From: Lepidostoma basale | Lineage: Eukaryota > Arthropoda > Insecta > Trichoptera > Lepidostomatidae | NCBI GenBank assembly: GCA_022606425.2 | Contig: JAHDVF020001567.1 | Coordinates: 95,308-159,307, forward strand | Direction of reading: 5' to 3' | Length of the DNA: 64,000 nucleotides | Shown: positions 20,741 through 31,324 of the stretch, piece by piece | How the letters are laid out: each line of letters begins with the position of its first letter | Numbering within the stretch: position 1 is the first letter of the stretch | Program-made: the position numbers and the translations under genes | Notes under the pieces: model-generated | Database searches by the model: none | What the model was told of the DNA's origin: nothing | The model's input: the letters and a program-made list of their open reading frames with translations, nothing else

Positions 20741-20850
20741 CATTGGGGCGAAAAGAGAAGGATGGAGTGTCACATCGGTTCAAGTGTGGCAGTCCATTCT
20801 TTCTGCCTACTCATTCGGGGAGACGGCGTGATGGTAAGTAATTTAGTTTG
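20741..20850 (+). mobile_element. Composite element S, 3' part
   Basis: GCGAAAAGAGAAGGATGGAG, then the junction CATCGGTTCAAG, then the T-type end GTGGCAGTCCATTCTTTCTG through GGGGAGACGGCGTGATGG. The same junction is present at 27625-27645 and 62340-62360. Confidence 0.65.
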
Positions 20851-20969
20851 TTTAAATTTTGTTTTTAAGAACAATGGAATTTAAACTGATTACGGCTGAA
20901 TTTCCTACTACACAAATAAATAATTTTACAATACTCGATGGAAAATTTAATTTAAATACTTTAATACAT

Positions 20970-21335
20970 TTGGCATCGAAACAAGAGCTGACACAATTCG
21001 CACTAAATCACTTCTCAGAATCACAGAGGTAAAAACCCTACGAAAAATAACAGGGAGGACTCTACGAGACAGAATAAGAAACAGCACAATCAGGGAAGTG
21101 ATATACAGGATGTTGTCAAATGAAGGAGACAAAGAATAAAGTATTGAAGAGACCACGTGGAGTGAATGGACGGCCAAAGACTGACAAACCTTGGCTTAAA
21201 TGGGAAACCAGTGGGAAGAAGGATGCCTGGAAGACCCCCTAAAAGATAGAAAGACAGCTGGGAGTCCACATCACAAGAGACGGTAAACTCTGCACAAATA
21301 GGTTCTAGGCACACAAGGGCTTCGGGCAGTATTAG
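20970..21335 (+). mobile_element. LINE family G, C-terminal end
   Basis: Broken frames give IETRADTIRTKSLLRITE, VKTLRKITGRTLRDRIRNST, then WKRPRGVNGRPKTDKP-like text and an AGAAGAAG tail. 5'-truncated. Confidence 0.6.
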
Positions 21336-21480
21336 AAGAAGTAGACGACTTAAGGAGGTCGGGGTTATGACATGGATGCGTGTTGCCCAGGATCGACAGA
21401 CTTGGAAGCAGATGAAAGAGGTCTACATCTAGAAGTGGACGGATAAAGGCTGATAATGACGATGATTACTCGATTGCTGA
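21336..21480 (+). mobile_element. LINE family W, 3' end fragment
   Basis: Encodes VMTWMRVAQDRQTWKQMKEV and the tail GATAATGACGATGAT; joined directly to the G tail. Confidence 0.55.
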
Positions 21481-21654
21481 ATTAAATAACTCCCACCATT
21501 CTTCTTCTCTGGTCTCAATCTAATGATTGGTCTGCAGCAAGGAGACGCATCTCCTCTTCTACTCCGATCGGTCCTCTTTATAGCATAGAATATAGCAATA
21601 TCCTGATGTTGGTTCTACTGATCAGTACGATAAAATATTAAAAGTCCAATGTAT

Positions 21655-22165
21655 CGTAGTTAAATAAATGAAATCACTCTTCTGCAATGATAACATAAAT
21701 TTGAAACTCCGCCAGAGAATGATCAAATGCTATGTGTGGTCTGTTTTATTGTATGGTTGTGAAATTTGGACCTTAAAAGTCAACTCAATGAATAGACTGG
21801 AAGCATTTGAAATGTGGCTCTATCGCCGAATTCTCAGAATTCCCTCGACAGACATGGTTACCAATACCGAAGTCCTGAGGCGAGCTAGAGTTGACAGGGA
21901 ACTGTTATCAACTATCAAGGTTCGAAAGATCTCACATCTATGTAATATACTGCGTGGGGAAAGTACCACCTTCTCCAACTGATATTGGAGGGGAAAATTG
22001 AGAGACGCCGAGGGCCCGGAAGGAGACAAATGTCTTGGCTGCGAAACGTGAGGGAGTGGACCGGTATCCGAAGTGTGGAGGAGCTGTTCCGAGCGGCGCA
22101 GGATAGGGACAGGTTCGCCGAGGTGATCGCCAATACTGGGGGGACCCGACAGGGTACTTGATGAA
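21655..22165 (+). mobile_element. R (RTE-like) LINE, C-terminal end
   Basis: Frame 21668-21982 encodes NLKLRQRMIKCYVWSVLLYG, CEIWTLKVNSMNRLEAFEMW, LYRRILRIPSTDMVTNTEVL, typical of the RTE/BovB clade C-terminus. After a stop the reading continues as RRRGPGRRQMSWLRNVREWT, RSVEELFRAAQDRDRFAEVI, then ANTGGTRQGT and a stop. The start is 5'-truncated; one stop near 21980 breaks the frame. Confidence 0.8.
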
Positions 22166-22169
22166 GAAA

Positions 22170-22260
22170 CATATTTTTTTTAGGGACAGACCACGCCTAC
22201 TCTCCAGTGATAGTCAACGTCGGGAAGACCTTTTCTGATACCAAAAGAAGAAGAAGAATA
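22170..22260 (+). mobile_element. R-derived SINE fragment, (GAA)n tail
   Basis: CTCCAGTGATAGTCAACGTC and AAAAGAAGAAGAAGAA; immediately follows the R LINE end. Confidence 0.4.
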
Positions 22261-22287
22261 AAAAGTATGTATGTTTTTCAAAATGAT

Positions 22288-22360
22288 GTGGCAGTCCATT
22301 ATTTCTGCCTACCCATTCGGCGTGACGGCGTGATGGTTAGTTAGTTAGTTAGTTAGTTCT
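22288..22360 (+). mobile_element. LINE family T or element S, terminal end
   Basis: Only the last 70 bases: GTGGCAGTCCATTATTTCTG through GACGGCGTGATGG and four TTAG units. Confidence 0.55.
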
Positions 22361-22861
22361 AATTCGAAACCAGCATTTCAATGTAATTTTATGACGCTTA
22401 CAATTTTTTTGTTAACTTGATTTTTTTGAAAGGTGATGTTTTTGTGGTGTTATAGAGCCGAACTCAGAGCCCACTCATGTAATTAAATGTAGGTGTTAAT
22501 ATGAACGGATCATATTATATCAAAACCTTGAAAGGGTTTTTGCGGAGACAGATTAAAAATATACATCGCTCCGCTTTCATCGGAGTTAATCTTTATAATT
22601 GTGATATTTTTCATAATAAACTTTTGACTGAAAACTTCGGCGAGGGAAATGACGCAGTTTCGGCGTTCAAAGGATTAGGCGAGGTGCGTTTGGGAGATTA
22701 AAAATGAGTGTTTCAGAATAACCAACCCCACTCATAAATCCGGGGCAAGCTTTATAGTCAACCCACTGAGACCCAATCATGATTTTTTTTTAAATAAATT
22801 CAAATTAATTTTTATTTATTTATTGTTTCCTGAACAATGATGTCAAACTCCATATTGAATC

Positions 22862-23417
22862 CAAAGTTAATGGAGCTTTAAAAATAGTTATTGGAAACAG
22901 GAATTTATCAATGAAGCGAAAATGGCCGTTCACAATGGAGTTCTGGTCCTTATGTATGGAAGCGAAGCATGGAACTGGCAAAATAAAGATGAAAGCAGAA
23001 TAAATGGGGTAGAGATGAGGTCCCGTATGTGTGCTAGAACGATGTACGAAAGAATTTCAAATGCTGATATAAGAAATGTAGAGCGGAATAAGGTATTATG
23101 ATTAAAATAATGAAAGGATCGCTACATTGGTTCGGACATATGGAGCGCATGGATGGAGAAAGAATGGTTAAGAAAATATACGTTAATAATGTAAATGGAG
23201 TACGGAGTCGAGGTAGACCGATGAAAATATGTCATGACTAAATTAATCAAAGGTTGGTCATGTAAGAAGTCGGAAGAATTGACGTGCGTGTATGACTCGT
23301 TGTGTGAATGTGCAGGAAGCTAGAGAGTGTGTCAGGATAGGGTAGTGCAGCGGCACATTCTCTCTACCTACCCCTGCAAGAAAACGGCATGAAGGTGTCT
23401 TGTTGTTGTTGTATAAT
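22862..23417 (+). mobile_element. LINE family T, (TTG)n-tail type
   Basis: Broken frames: NGALKIVIGNRNLSMKRKWP, MYGSEAWNWQNKDESRINGV, MKGSLHWFGHMERMDGERMV, then RSRGRP, CMTRCVNVQEARECVRIG and a tail of GTTGTTGTTG. Multiple frameshifts. Confidence 0.7.
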
Positions 23418-23455
23418 AAAAGACCTTTTACATTTGTATTCATTATAAAATTTGT

Positions 23456-23726
23456 TCACAATGGAGTTCTTTTTCCAATCCTTATATAAGAGAGTGAAGA
23501 ATGGAACTGGCAGAAGAAGGATGAGAGTATAAATAATGCGGGAGAGTTGAGGTCTCTAAGACGGCCATGTTGGAAGTCGGAAGAATCTAAGTTTGGGTGG
23601 GACTCACTGTATGAACGTGGAGGAGCTAGAGAGGCGTATCAGGATAGAAAAGTATGGCAGTCCATTCTCTCTGCCTAACCCTACGCAGAAACGGCGTTTT
23701 GGTTAGTGAGTCAGTTTGTTAATCTA
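23456..23726 (+). mobile_element. LINE family T, internally deleted
   Basis: Joins the FTMEFFFQSLYKRVKNGTGR-coding segment through RSLRRPC directly to the EVGRI.. region and the T end, losing about 250 bases. Confidence 0.6.
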
Positions 23727-24340
23727 GAAATTTCTAACAAGATTCAAATATTTTATCTTTGTACAATTTGATTTATTCAATCATTTGAATACTCTCGTAA
23801 TGAGATACCAATGATACTTTACGAGTAAATAGAGAGGTATGTTTTTGTCGATCGAAAATTGAGGTTGTTTTGTTTTAGTTGTAATAAAAAAAACTTCGCA
23901 AGTTGAAGCAATTTAAATATTCCCAAATAGAATATATTATTTATCATTTCTAACAAAATTGGGTTCCAGGAGGTTAACCGCGAACACACCCACTTATAAT
24001 GAAAACCCTCGCAAAACGGTCCAATTTGAGTAGTTGTTAGATTGCGTGCTACCGAAACGATCTAAAACATTTTGGTAAATTCACGAAATTTTGCTGAAAA
24101 GAGGGTTGATTTGATAATGTCTGGACGGGCTTTTGAGTCCGTTACCATTATTTATATTTTCCGGTTATTCGGGGTCCGCGAACGCCCCACTAGGTCAATA
24201 TAAACGGTTAAACTTAAAAGAGCGGGAAAAAGTATTTGGTGTTCTTATTTTCAATGTAATTTTTCAAACTTCGCATACCCCTTCTACGTGAAGTACTTTG
24301 ATATAAAGGTCAAAAGATTGGGGTAATTTCATATAATGAA
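23727..24340. other. Low-repeat spacer
   Basis: No gene recognised. Includes GC-containing single-copy-looking DNA at 23965-24215. Confidence 0.4.
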
Positions 24341-24506
24341 TAAATCAGCAATTTATACAAATGAATGACATGTTTCGCCTGTCTAAGGTATTATCAAATG
24401 TACGCCTTAGATTTTTTCTAGAAGTTTTATTGATTTTTTTGTGAATAACATGTTTCGACTATCAAAAGCAGTATCAAAAGTGACACCTGTCTAAGGCATT
24501 ATCAAA
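24340..24506 (-). repeat. HH-related elements with UUGAUAA core
   Basis: Minus strand: TTGATAA at 24391-24397, extra T, stem II in a CCTTAGACAGG context, GAAA, CATG, TC. A second partial copy is at 24440-24480 (TTGATAC, GTCGAAACATGTT) and a third core at 24499-24505. C3 and G8 of the canonical core are both replaced (U3, A8). Confidence 0.5.
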
Positions 24507-24507
24507 T

Positions 24508-24575
24508 ACTCTTGACTTTAGAGAGTATCTTGTCTTCCTAAAGTCGTAACATCTCTCATGCGTTCCTAATGAACT
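24508..24575 (+). mobile_element. LINE family X, 3' UTR fragment
   Basis: ATACTCTTGACTTTAGAGAG and CATCTCTCATGCGTTCCT, matching other X copies. Confidence 0.5.
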
Positions 24576-24579
24576 TACT

Positions 24580-25985
24580 TACTAACTAACCATCACGCCG
24601 TCTCCCCGAAGGGGTAGAAAGAAAGAATGAATCGCCACACTGTTATGTCTTGACATAATCTCTCGATTCCTCTACATTCATACATCGTGTCTTGCACGCA
24701 CGTCGATTTTTTAGATTCCTCAGGTGACCGACATTTAATATTTGATTGATTTGATCGTGGCAAGTTTTCTTTGACCTTCCTCTATTTCTAGCTCCGATCT
24801 CATCTTTAACATATACCTTCTTTACCATTCTGTCTTCACTTATTCTTTCCATGTGTCCAAAATATATTCACGACCTTTTCATTATTTTGTTCATAACACT
24901 TTCATTCGCACCGCAATCACTTCTTATATTTTCATTCGACACTCTTTCATACACAGAGTATCCACACATTCGTATAAGAGATCTCATTTCTACTGCAATT
25001 ATTCTACTTTCATCCTTCTTTTGCCAGTATCATGCTTCGCTTCCATACATAAGAGTCGGTATAAGAGCACCATTGTGCACTGCCATTTTATGCCTTTCTA
25101 ATGTTGAACCATCTCTCATGCGTTTCTGGTAGTATACTATACACAATTTATTATTTGACCTGTTCTCAATAGATGCCTTAAAACCTTATTTTGTAATGTC
25201 TGTTGATGAAATAAACTGATTTGATTTGATTTTATATGCATTCCTTATACATACTAGACACCAGGGTTTGTAGTTCATGCTCGATGTCTGCGAGTAGCAC
25301 AGCGTCGTCTGCATACAATAGACAGCTTACAGACATACCGTTCATTTTTGCACCTGCATCCAACCCTTTCAGCTCTTTCATGCACTTGTCCATATATAAC
25401 AATCACGGGGACATTACCCACCCCTGTTTGACACCTTTCTTGATATCAAACCCGGCTGTAAGATCTCCATTTACTCTTAAACTAGCAGCGCTTTTCGTGC
25501 ACAGCGAAGTAATTGCCGTGATCAGTTTTGTGCATACTCCATATTCAGACAAAAATTTCCACAACTTAACTCTATCAACTCGATTATATGCTTTTTGCAA
25601 ACCGACAAACGCACAAAAGAGTTTACGGTTTTTGGCCAGAAACTTTTCTGTCACTGTACGAAGTGCAAAAATTTGATCCATACATCTTCTGCCATTCAAA
25701 AAAGCGCCTTGCACATCCCAAACTCTGTCACACGTTTTTTTTTCTTAATCCTTTTTTATTACAATTCTCCCATAGATTTAACCAATGACACTCAAAATAC
25801 TAATAGCTCTGTAGTTTTCACATTCCATATGAGACCCTTTCCCTTTGTAAAGAGGCATGATAACTGCTCTCTTCCAGCCGAGTGGGGTATATTCTTCCTC
25901 TAAACAGTTTACATATCTATGCAGAAACTACTACGCCACCGTTTTTTGATAAATTCTATAGCGATGCGCTCATATTCAATACCAT
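24580..25985 (-). mobile_element. LINE family T, longest copy with reverse transcriptase
   Basis: Minus strand, from the far end: NTPLGWKRAVIMPLYKGKGS (25960-25840), QGAFLNGRRCMDQIFALRTV, TEKFLAKNRKLFCAFVGLQK, AYNRVDRVKLWKFLSEYGVC, LTAGFDIKKGVKQGWVMSP and a stop, then MSVSCLLYADDAVLLADIEH (25325-25265). YADD, the reverse-transcriptase active site, is intact. An X 3' end (25093-25230) interrupts it, after which the C-terminal part runs to the TTAG-type tail (24576-24600). The finger/palm order matches a non-LTR reverse transcriptase; endonuclease is absent. Clade uncertain. Confidence 0.78.
25093..25230 (+). mobile_element. LINE family X, 3' UTR and (TTTGA)n tail
   Basis: TCTAATGTTGAACCATCTCT through AATAAACTGATTTGATTTGA; inserted into the T copy above, with loss of part of T. 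Confidence 0.65.
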
Positions 25986-26004
25986 TCATACTTATTTGTT
26001 CTGT

Positions 26005-26080
26005 AAGATAGATGCCTTAAACATTAATATTGTTTGTAATCCCTGTTGAGATTTTAAACCGATTTGATTTGATTTGATTA
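26005..26080 (+). mobile_element. LINE family X, tail fragment
   Basis: GATAGATGCCTTAAACATTA and GATTTGATTTGATT, wedged between a minus T copy and a plus T copy. Confidence 0.55.
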
Positions 26081-26084
26081 TCAC

Positions 26085-26660
26085 ATAAAATATCATAAAA
26101 GTCATTACTGCAAATAGAAATATATCCACAGAAGCAAAGATGGCAGTACACAATGGAGTTCTAGTGCCAACCCTCTTGTATGGAAGTGACGTTTGGAGCT
26201 GGCAAAAGAAGGATGAAAGCAGGATAAACGCCGTAGAAATGAGATCACTAAGAAGAATGTGCGGGAAAACGTTGTATGATAGAATACCGAACGATGAAAT
26301 AAGAAAGAAATGTAAGGCAGATGACTGCATCATGGATAAAATTAAAAAAAAGGATCCCTGAGATGGCTTGGACATATGGAACGAATGGATGAAAGTATAA
26401 TGGTTAAAAAGTTGTACACAAGCAGCGTGAGTGGAAAAAGAAGCCGAAGACGAGCGAGGAAAACATGGCATGACCAAATTAATCAATTACTAAAAGGCGG
26501 CCACATTCGAAGTCGGAATAATCGACGAACGTGCATGGTACGATGTATGAATGTAGAGGAAGTCCGAGAGTTATATTAGAACAGAGCATTGTGGCGATCC
26601 ATCCTCTCTGTCTACCCCTCCGGGGAAATGGCGTGATGGTTAATTAGTTAGTTAGTTATA
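26085..26660 (+). mobile_element. LINE family T, 3' end, (TTAG)n tail
   Basis: Encodes MAVHNGVLVPTLLYGSDVWS, WQKKDESRINAVEMRSLRRM, CGKTLYDRIPNDEIRKKCKA, then after a frameshift MERMDESIMVKKLYTSSVSG, RARKTWHDQINQLLK, CMNVEEVREL and stop, then the T end with TTAG units. One to two frame breaks. Confidence 0.8.
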
Positions 26661-27070
26661 TTATAAAAATTTAACATGTTAATTTAACAGATGTTTTCTT
26701 TCGTATTCAATATTTAATGTCGAGTTTTTCATAATTGTTTAAAAAACAATAAATAATAAATATTGGCACAGAAATTTGTTCAGATAATGATAACGAATTT
26801 GACAATGCAGAGAGCGGTTTACACAGGAACGATTTCGCCCAGAGGTGAGTTCGTAGATACTCATTTGAGGTTTCGGAAACTCCATTTGTCAAAGAGGAGT
26901 GGAGGATTGTTTAAGACAGGACGAAGGAGATAATCAATTTCGCAGACAGGAACACGACAGAGAATTTCCTGCGTTTTATTATTTGAAGATTTGAACTGGA
27001 ATAACGAATATGTTGTCGTTATTAAAAATACGTTACACTTAAATGAATACAAAAGTTGTCATAAAATGTA
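26661..27070. other. AT-rich spacer
   Basis: No gene or repeat recognised. Confidence 0.4.
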
Positions 27071-27230
27071 ATCTTTTTTTTTTTGGTGCCATGACAGATC
27101 TCACCGACGTTGACTGTCACCTCAAAGTAGGTGTCTCCATACCTCGCAGCTTTAAACAGCTCCTCAAGATATTTTAAGCCAGTCCAGTTCCTAATGGAGT
27201 CGGGAGATTCGTCTCCAACCAACATCTCAT
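27071..27230 (-). mobile_element. R (RTE-like) LINE, terminal end
   Basis: Minus strand encodes RNWTGLKYLEELFKAARYGD then TYFEVTVNVGEICHGTKKKK, similar to the EELFRAAQDRDRFAEVIANT end at 22080-22150. Confidence 0.6.
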
Positions 27231-27309
27231 TGTCATAGATACAGTAATGTAAAACTTTGATAAGAAGCCTATACTTGGTGGTTTGACATATTTAAAAATT
27301 GAATACAAC

Positions 27310-27475
27310 ACTTTTAAAAAAATACTTAGTATAAAACCACTTTATTTTGAGTAAGAAGCGCCAACACAAGTTTGTATATAGCCCCGATGAAGCTAGTTAC
27401 AGAGTGAAACCGGTTGGCACTTCTTAATCAAAATAAAGTGGTATTATACAAAGTGTTTAAAAAAAATTATTTTAT
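27310..27475. repeat. HH element, third copy of the ACCGGT palindrome
   Basis: Arms around CTTTATTTTGAGTAAGAAGC and GGCACTTCTTAATCAAAATA; the left hammerhead has been deleted, the right one is at 27381-27418. Confidence 0.65.
27381..27418 (+). ncRNA. Hammerhead motif, U4-to-C copy
   Basis: GCC, CCGATGA (U4 changed), extra A, GCTA-loop-GAGT (inner pair lost), GAAA, CCGG, TT, GGC. Probably inactive. Confidence 0.5.
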
Positions 27476-27551
27476 TAAATTTTTTTGGTTATGTAAAACT
27501 TTATATAAAACATTTAGAAAAATACAAGCTTTGTGAAGGACGTGTTATATT

Positions 27552-27865
27552 AACTAATTAACTAACTAAATAACTATCACGCAGTCTCCCCGAAAGGGTA
27601 GGCAGAAATAATGGACTGCCACACTTTAACTGATGCGGCACTCCATCCTTCTATTTTTGCCCCCGCGAGTTGCGAACCTCATTGCCACCAATAGGCATCT
27701 CCCGCGCACACTTTGATCGTCCAACGTCCACAAAATAAAAATAAATCAAATTATATAAAATACAATGGTATATAATAAAATAAGGAAATAAAAATAATTT
27801 AACTTATAATGTTATTTTAGATGGTGCACTTGTCATCAGCTGGACGAACCAGACATTTGTATTTA
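27552..27865 (-). mobile_element. Composite element S, full-looking copy
   Basis: Minus strand: unique head (GGTGCACCATCT-type start near 27830-27820, AT-rich middle), GCGCGGGAGATGCCTATTGG, TGGCAATGAGGTTCGCAAC (a weak B-box resemblance), then GGAGTGCCGCATCAGTTAAA, then the last 65 or so bases of LINE T and a TTAG-type tail. No coding capacity. Confidence 0.7.
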
Positions 27866-28650
27866 TTTAATTTATATTCCACGTATTATATAAAAATTGA
27901 TTAAAAGGTCAGTTTTCTGAAAGCTTCATTATGTCATGAAAATAAAAATAAATGTTAGACTAATTATAATGGTTCAGGTGTTGCTGGCGGCATGGTATGG
28001 CTTGAAAATAGAGCCTACAACGATCTTCAAGGCGTCGATCTCCGAATAAAAGAAAATACAGGACACACTTTTAAAATAAAACATTCAATAAAGTTTTTTG
28101 CCTTTCGAATTTTGAGTTCATATTTTTGATCGAGAATCAAGTATATGCCATATTACATACAATAAATTGTCAATAAAATCACGAACAGTTTCAATTGAAT
28201 ACAATTTAATGTGAAAATATTTCATGTGCCGAGTAGAAAAAAATCTGAGATATTGTAAAGTTTTCGTACGAAGATAATACTCTTCGCATGTTATTATTGC
28301 CTTTCTTTTAAGGCAATTTATAAAAAGGTTGATTTATGATCGCCGTAGGGGAGAAGGGTTCATGTGAAGTGCTTGAGCGCCGCCTACATAAACATGCCAG
28401 GTGTTTTCAATAATGGATCCATTTTTTACCCTTAACCGATTAGATACGGCTCGCTGCTCGCGTAGATCGCGGCTCGAAGCGTTATTGCTAGGGATGGGCT
28501 GACTGAATTATTTAGCAATCGATTGGATTAGATAATCGAATAAACTTATCCGTTTAAGCGTTTAACGGAAGCAATAAGAGATGGCGTTTTTTAAAACGAT
28601 ATTAAAATCTATGTAATGTGTATAGGTGGAGCAATGATATAATATTATGC
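27866..28650. other. Low-repeat stretch with one HH fragment
   Basis: Around 28005-28065 is a decayed hammerhead-like piece (CTTGAAAATAGAG, ACGATCTTC). The DNA at 28330-28520 is CpG-containing and looks single copy. No gene recognised. Confidence 0.4.
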
Positions 28651-28654
28651 GGAC

Positions 28655-28755
28655 GGCGGGAAGGGCCTGGAGAACACTGGCGATAGACCGAGAGCGATGG
28701 CGTGGGGGTGGAGAGGCATACGTCCAGCAGTGGATGGAGACAAGCTGACAAAGAA
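28655..28755 (+). mobile_element. LINE family W, terminal fragment
   Basis: Encodes GPGEHWR*TESDGVGVE, EAYVQQWMETS-like text. Confidence 0.5.
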
Positions 28756-28894
28756 TGTGTATAGTGTATCAACGGCGTAAAAAATATGAGTACGGTAAAT
28801 TTAAATAACTAGAACTTATTAAATAAAACATCAACAAAATATACAGTAGAGAATCGAAGACTAAGAATTTAAACTTAATTATTAATTTCTAGAT

Positions 28895-29222
28895 ATTAAA
28901 CGTAATGCGAACCCTACGTTCCATTGCAGACAAAACCCCCAGAGATCGGATCAAAAATGAAACGATAAGGTCTGTCTGTGTCGTTGAGGACATAGTGAGA
29001 TGGGGAAGAAGCCAAAGGTGCTTTTGGAGAGACCACGTGGACCGCATGGAGAATACAATAATTGCAAAAATTGTTAAAGACGAGAACCCAAGCAGCAAGA
29101 TATTATCAGGAAGGCCGCCGAAGAGATGGAGAGATGGCTGGACGTCATCATCCTAGGACAGTCCACCGTCACAAACAGATCATACGACCTAAACTAAGTG
29201 GCCGAAGAATAAGAAAAAGAAA
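28895..29222 (+). mobile_element. LINE family G, C-terminal end
   Basis: MRTLRSIADKTPRDRIKNET, IRSVCVVEDIVRWGRSQRCF, WRDHVDRMENTIIAKIVKDE, GRPPKRWRDGWTSSS and stop, then a weak AAGAAA tail. One clear frame of 83 codons. Confidence 0.7.
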
Positions 29223-29267
29223 CATAAATTTGGATAATCAAAATGTTTTTTATGTAAACATACTACC

Positions 29268-29392
29268 TACCTAAATATACAAACTCATCTACTTGCTCCA
29301 GATTTTCACCAATCAAGCTTATATTGCAGACTGTCATGATTTCTTCTTTTTCGAAAATCGAAACAGACATATTCACATTCATCATAATCATG
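29268..29392 (-). mobile_element. LINE family T, internal fragment
   Basis: Antisense of MNVNMSVSIFEKEEIMTVCN and LEQVDEFVYLG. Confidence 0.55.
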
Positions 29393-29396
29393 TCGG

Positions 29397-29548
29397 AGTC
29401 ATGTCATGTGAGGGTTCGGAGAAATTCGTGCATGACAGCATGTATGACTGTTGAGAAAGCGTGAGAAGCATGTCAGGAAAAAAAGTGTGGCACTCCATTA
29501 TTTCTGAGTACCCTTCCGGAGAGACGGCGTGATGGCTAGTTAATTACA
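29397..29548 (+). mobile_element. LINE family T, 3' end fragment
   Basis: Covers the CMTVEKA.. region and GAGACGGCGTGATGGCTAGT end. Confidence 0.6.
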
Positions 29549-29566
29549 AAGTTTACTGGAACGCAA

Positions 29567-29632
29567 GAGAGATGGTTCGACTTTAGAAAGACAAGATACT
29601 CTCTAAAGTCAAGAGTATTCGACAAGAGAAAA
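29567..29632 (-). mobile_element. LINE family X, 3' UTR fragment
   Basis: AGAGAGATGGTTCGACTTTA and AAGATACTCTCTAAAGTCAA, the complement of the X UTR. Confidence 0.5.
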
Positions 29633-29659
29633 TCAAGGTTAGTTAGTTAGTTATGATGT

Positions 29660-30220
29660 TTTTTTTACAAAATTTATTCCCCTTTTATTTGAAATTAAAA
29701 TAGTTAAGATATATTCGAAAACATTTTTTTTTTCAATAATAGTAATTAAAATTAAACATTTGATTTGTATCTTAAACTAAAGTGGGTTTAAAATATTAAA
29801 AAAATATATATTTTACAAATCGATTATTTTAATCGATAAGGTTTGATGTTTTAGTTTGATAATCGATTATTCTTATCGATCACGACCTTCCTTACTTATT
29901 GGTATTGGATCTAGTACCCTATCAAGTGCTAACTTTTTCATACAGGAAATACGTTTTGTACGGCGGAGCATTGATTCGCCCATTTTCGCGCAAATTATGG
30001 GGGCATGTGAATATATCCCCGCCTCTTTCTGTTTTCCAATTTCAATTTAAATTTAAGTATAGTAGCTATTATTGAACGACCGGAGCGGTGTTCAGTCATC
30101 CGCTAGAACGAGGAATGAACTGGGGAGGAAACACGCAAAAAACTTGATAAAAAATTGTTCACTCGTCGATTTGCTTCGTTATTTATTTATTTATCAGGCT
30201 TCGTGCGAGATTTTATTTTT
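29660..30220. other. AT-rich then mixed spacer
   Basis: 29816-29880 has TCGATTATTTTAATCGAT-like palindromic patches. Frames at 29856-30050 and 30072-30287 match nothing I know. Confidence 0.4.
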
Positions 30221-30224
30221 TTGT

Positions 30225-30352
30225 GTGGCAAATCTGTCGTGTTTTTTTTTAATAATTAGTGGATTAAACAAAGTTATTTTTAATTAATTTATGGAATCCG
30301 CAGTGTTAATGCCTTAGCGTTCAATAAGTTGGTTAATAAAAGTCTGTGAATT
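30225..30352 (+). repeat. HH-type arm and tail, no core
   Basis: TGTCGTGTTTTTTTTTAATA, TTAGTGGATTAAACAAAGTT and GGAATCCGCAGTGTTAATGC, as in 12942-13060. The hammerhead itself is missing. Confidence 0.5.
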
Positions 30353-30361
30353 GAAATAAAA

Positions 30362-30714
30362 AAGTAGAAATGAGATCTCTAAGACGAATGTGTGACAAAT
30401 CTGTATATGGTATAAGAAGTGAATGTGGTGCGAATGAAAGTGTTATGAACAAAATAAGGAAAGGGTCATTAAGATGGTTTGGACACATGGAAAGAATGAG
30501 TGAAGGATGGGTCAACGGCGTGAACGGAGCTAGAAATAGAGGAAGGCCGAAGAAAACGTGGCACGATCAAATCAATCAAATATTGAATGTCGGTCACGTG
30601 AGGAGTCGGAAAAATCGACGTGCGTGCTCGACAAGATGTATGAATGTAGAGGAATCATGAGAAGTATGTCAAGACAGAACAGTGTGGCGTTCCATTCTTT
30701 CTGCCTACCCCTAA
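30362..30714 (+). mobile_element. LINE family T, 3' end, tail lost
   Basis: One frame 30370-30660 encodes MRSLRRMCDKSVYGIRSECG, ANESVMNKIRKGSLRWFGHM, ERMSEGWVNGVNGARNRGRP, KKTWHDQINQILNVGHVRSR, CSTRCMNVEES. It stops short of its end at TCTGCCTACCCCTA and joins the next T copy. Confidence 0.75.
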
Positions 30715-31220
30715 GCATGGAGTTCTGGTCCTATCTCTAATGTATGGAAGCGAAGCATGGAACTGGTAGAATAAGGATTAAAGCAGAATAAATGCGGTAG
30801 AGATAAGTTCTCTTAGACGTATGTGCGGTAGAACGATGTACGCCAGAATCTCAAATGCTGATATAAGAAAAGAATATAGAGTGGAAGAAGGTATTATGAA
30901 AAAAATTATGAAAGGATCGCTGCGATGGTTCGGACATATGGAACGCATAGATGGAGAAAGAATGGTTAAGAAAGTATACGTTAATGGTTTAAATGGAGTA
31001 CGGAGTCAAGGCAGACCGAGGAAAACATGGCATGATCAAATTAATCAAATTTTACAGGTTGGTCATGTTAGAATTTCGAAGAATCGACTTGCGTGTATGA
31101 CTCGCTGTATGAATGTAGAGGAAGCGATAGAAGTATGTCAGGACAGAACAGTGTGGCGTTCCATTATTTCTGGCTACCCCTCCGGGGAGACGGCGTGATG
31201 GTTAGTTAGTTAGTTAGTTT
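30714..31220 (+). mobile_element. LINE family T, 3' end, (TTAG)n tail
   Basis: Begins HGVLVLSLMYGSEAWNW, then frame 30821-31198 encodes MCGRTMYARISNADIRKEYR, VEEGIMKKIMKGSLRWFGHM, ERIDGERMVKKVYVNGLNGV, RSQGRPRKTWHDQINQILQV, CMNVEEAIEVCQDRTVWRSI, ISGYPSGETA and stop, then TTAG units. One of the best-preserved copies; 125 codons uninterrupted. Confidence 0.82.
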
Positions 31221-31324
31221 TACTTAGATTACGAGTACATATATAAACACACGTGCAATTTAACATTGTTTAAATGAAAAGTGAGAGAAAAATCTTTGGG
31301 CCTCTCTGTGAAGGTCAAGTGTGA

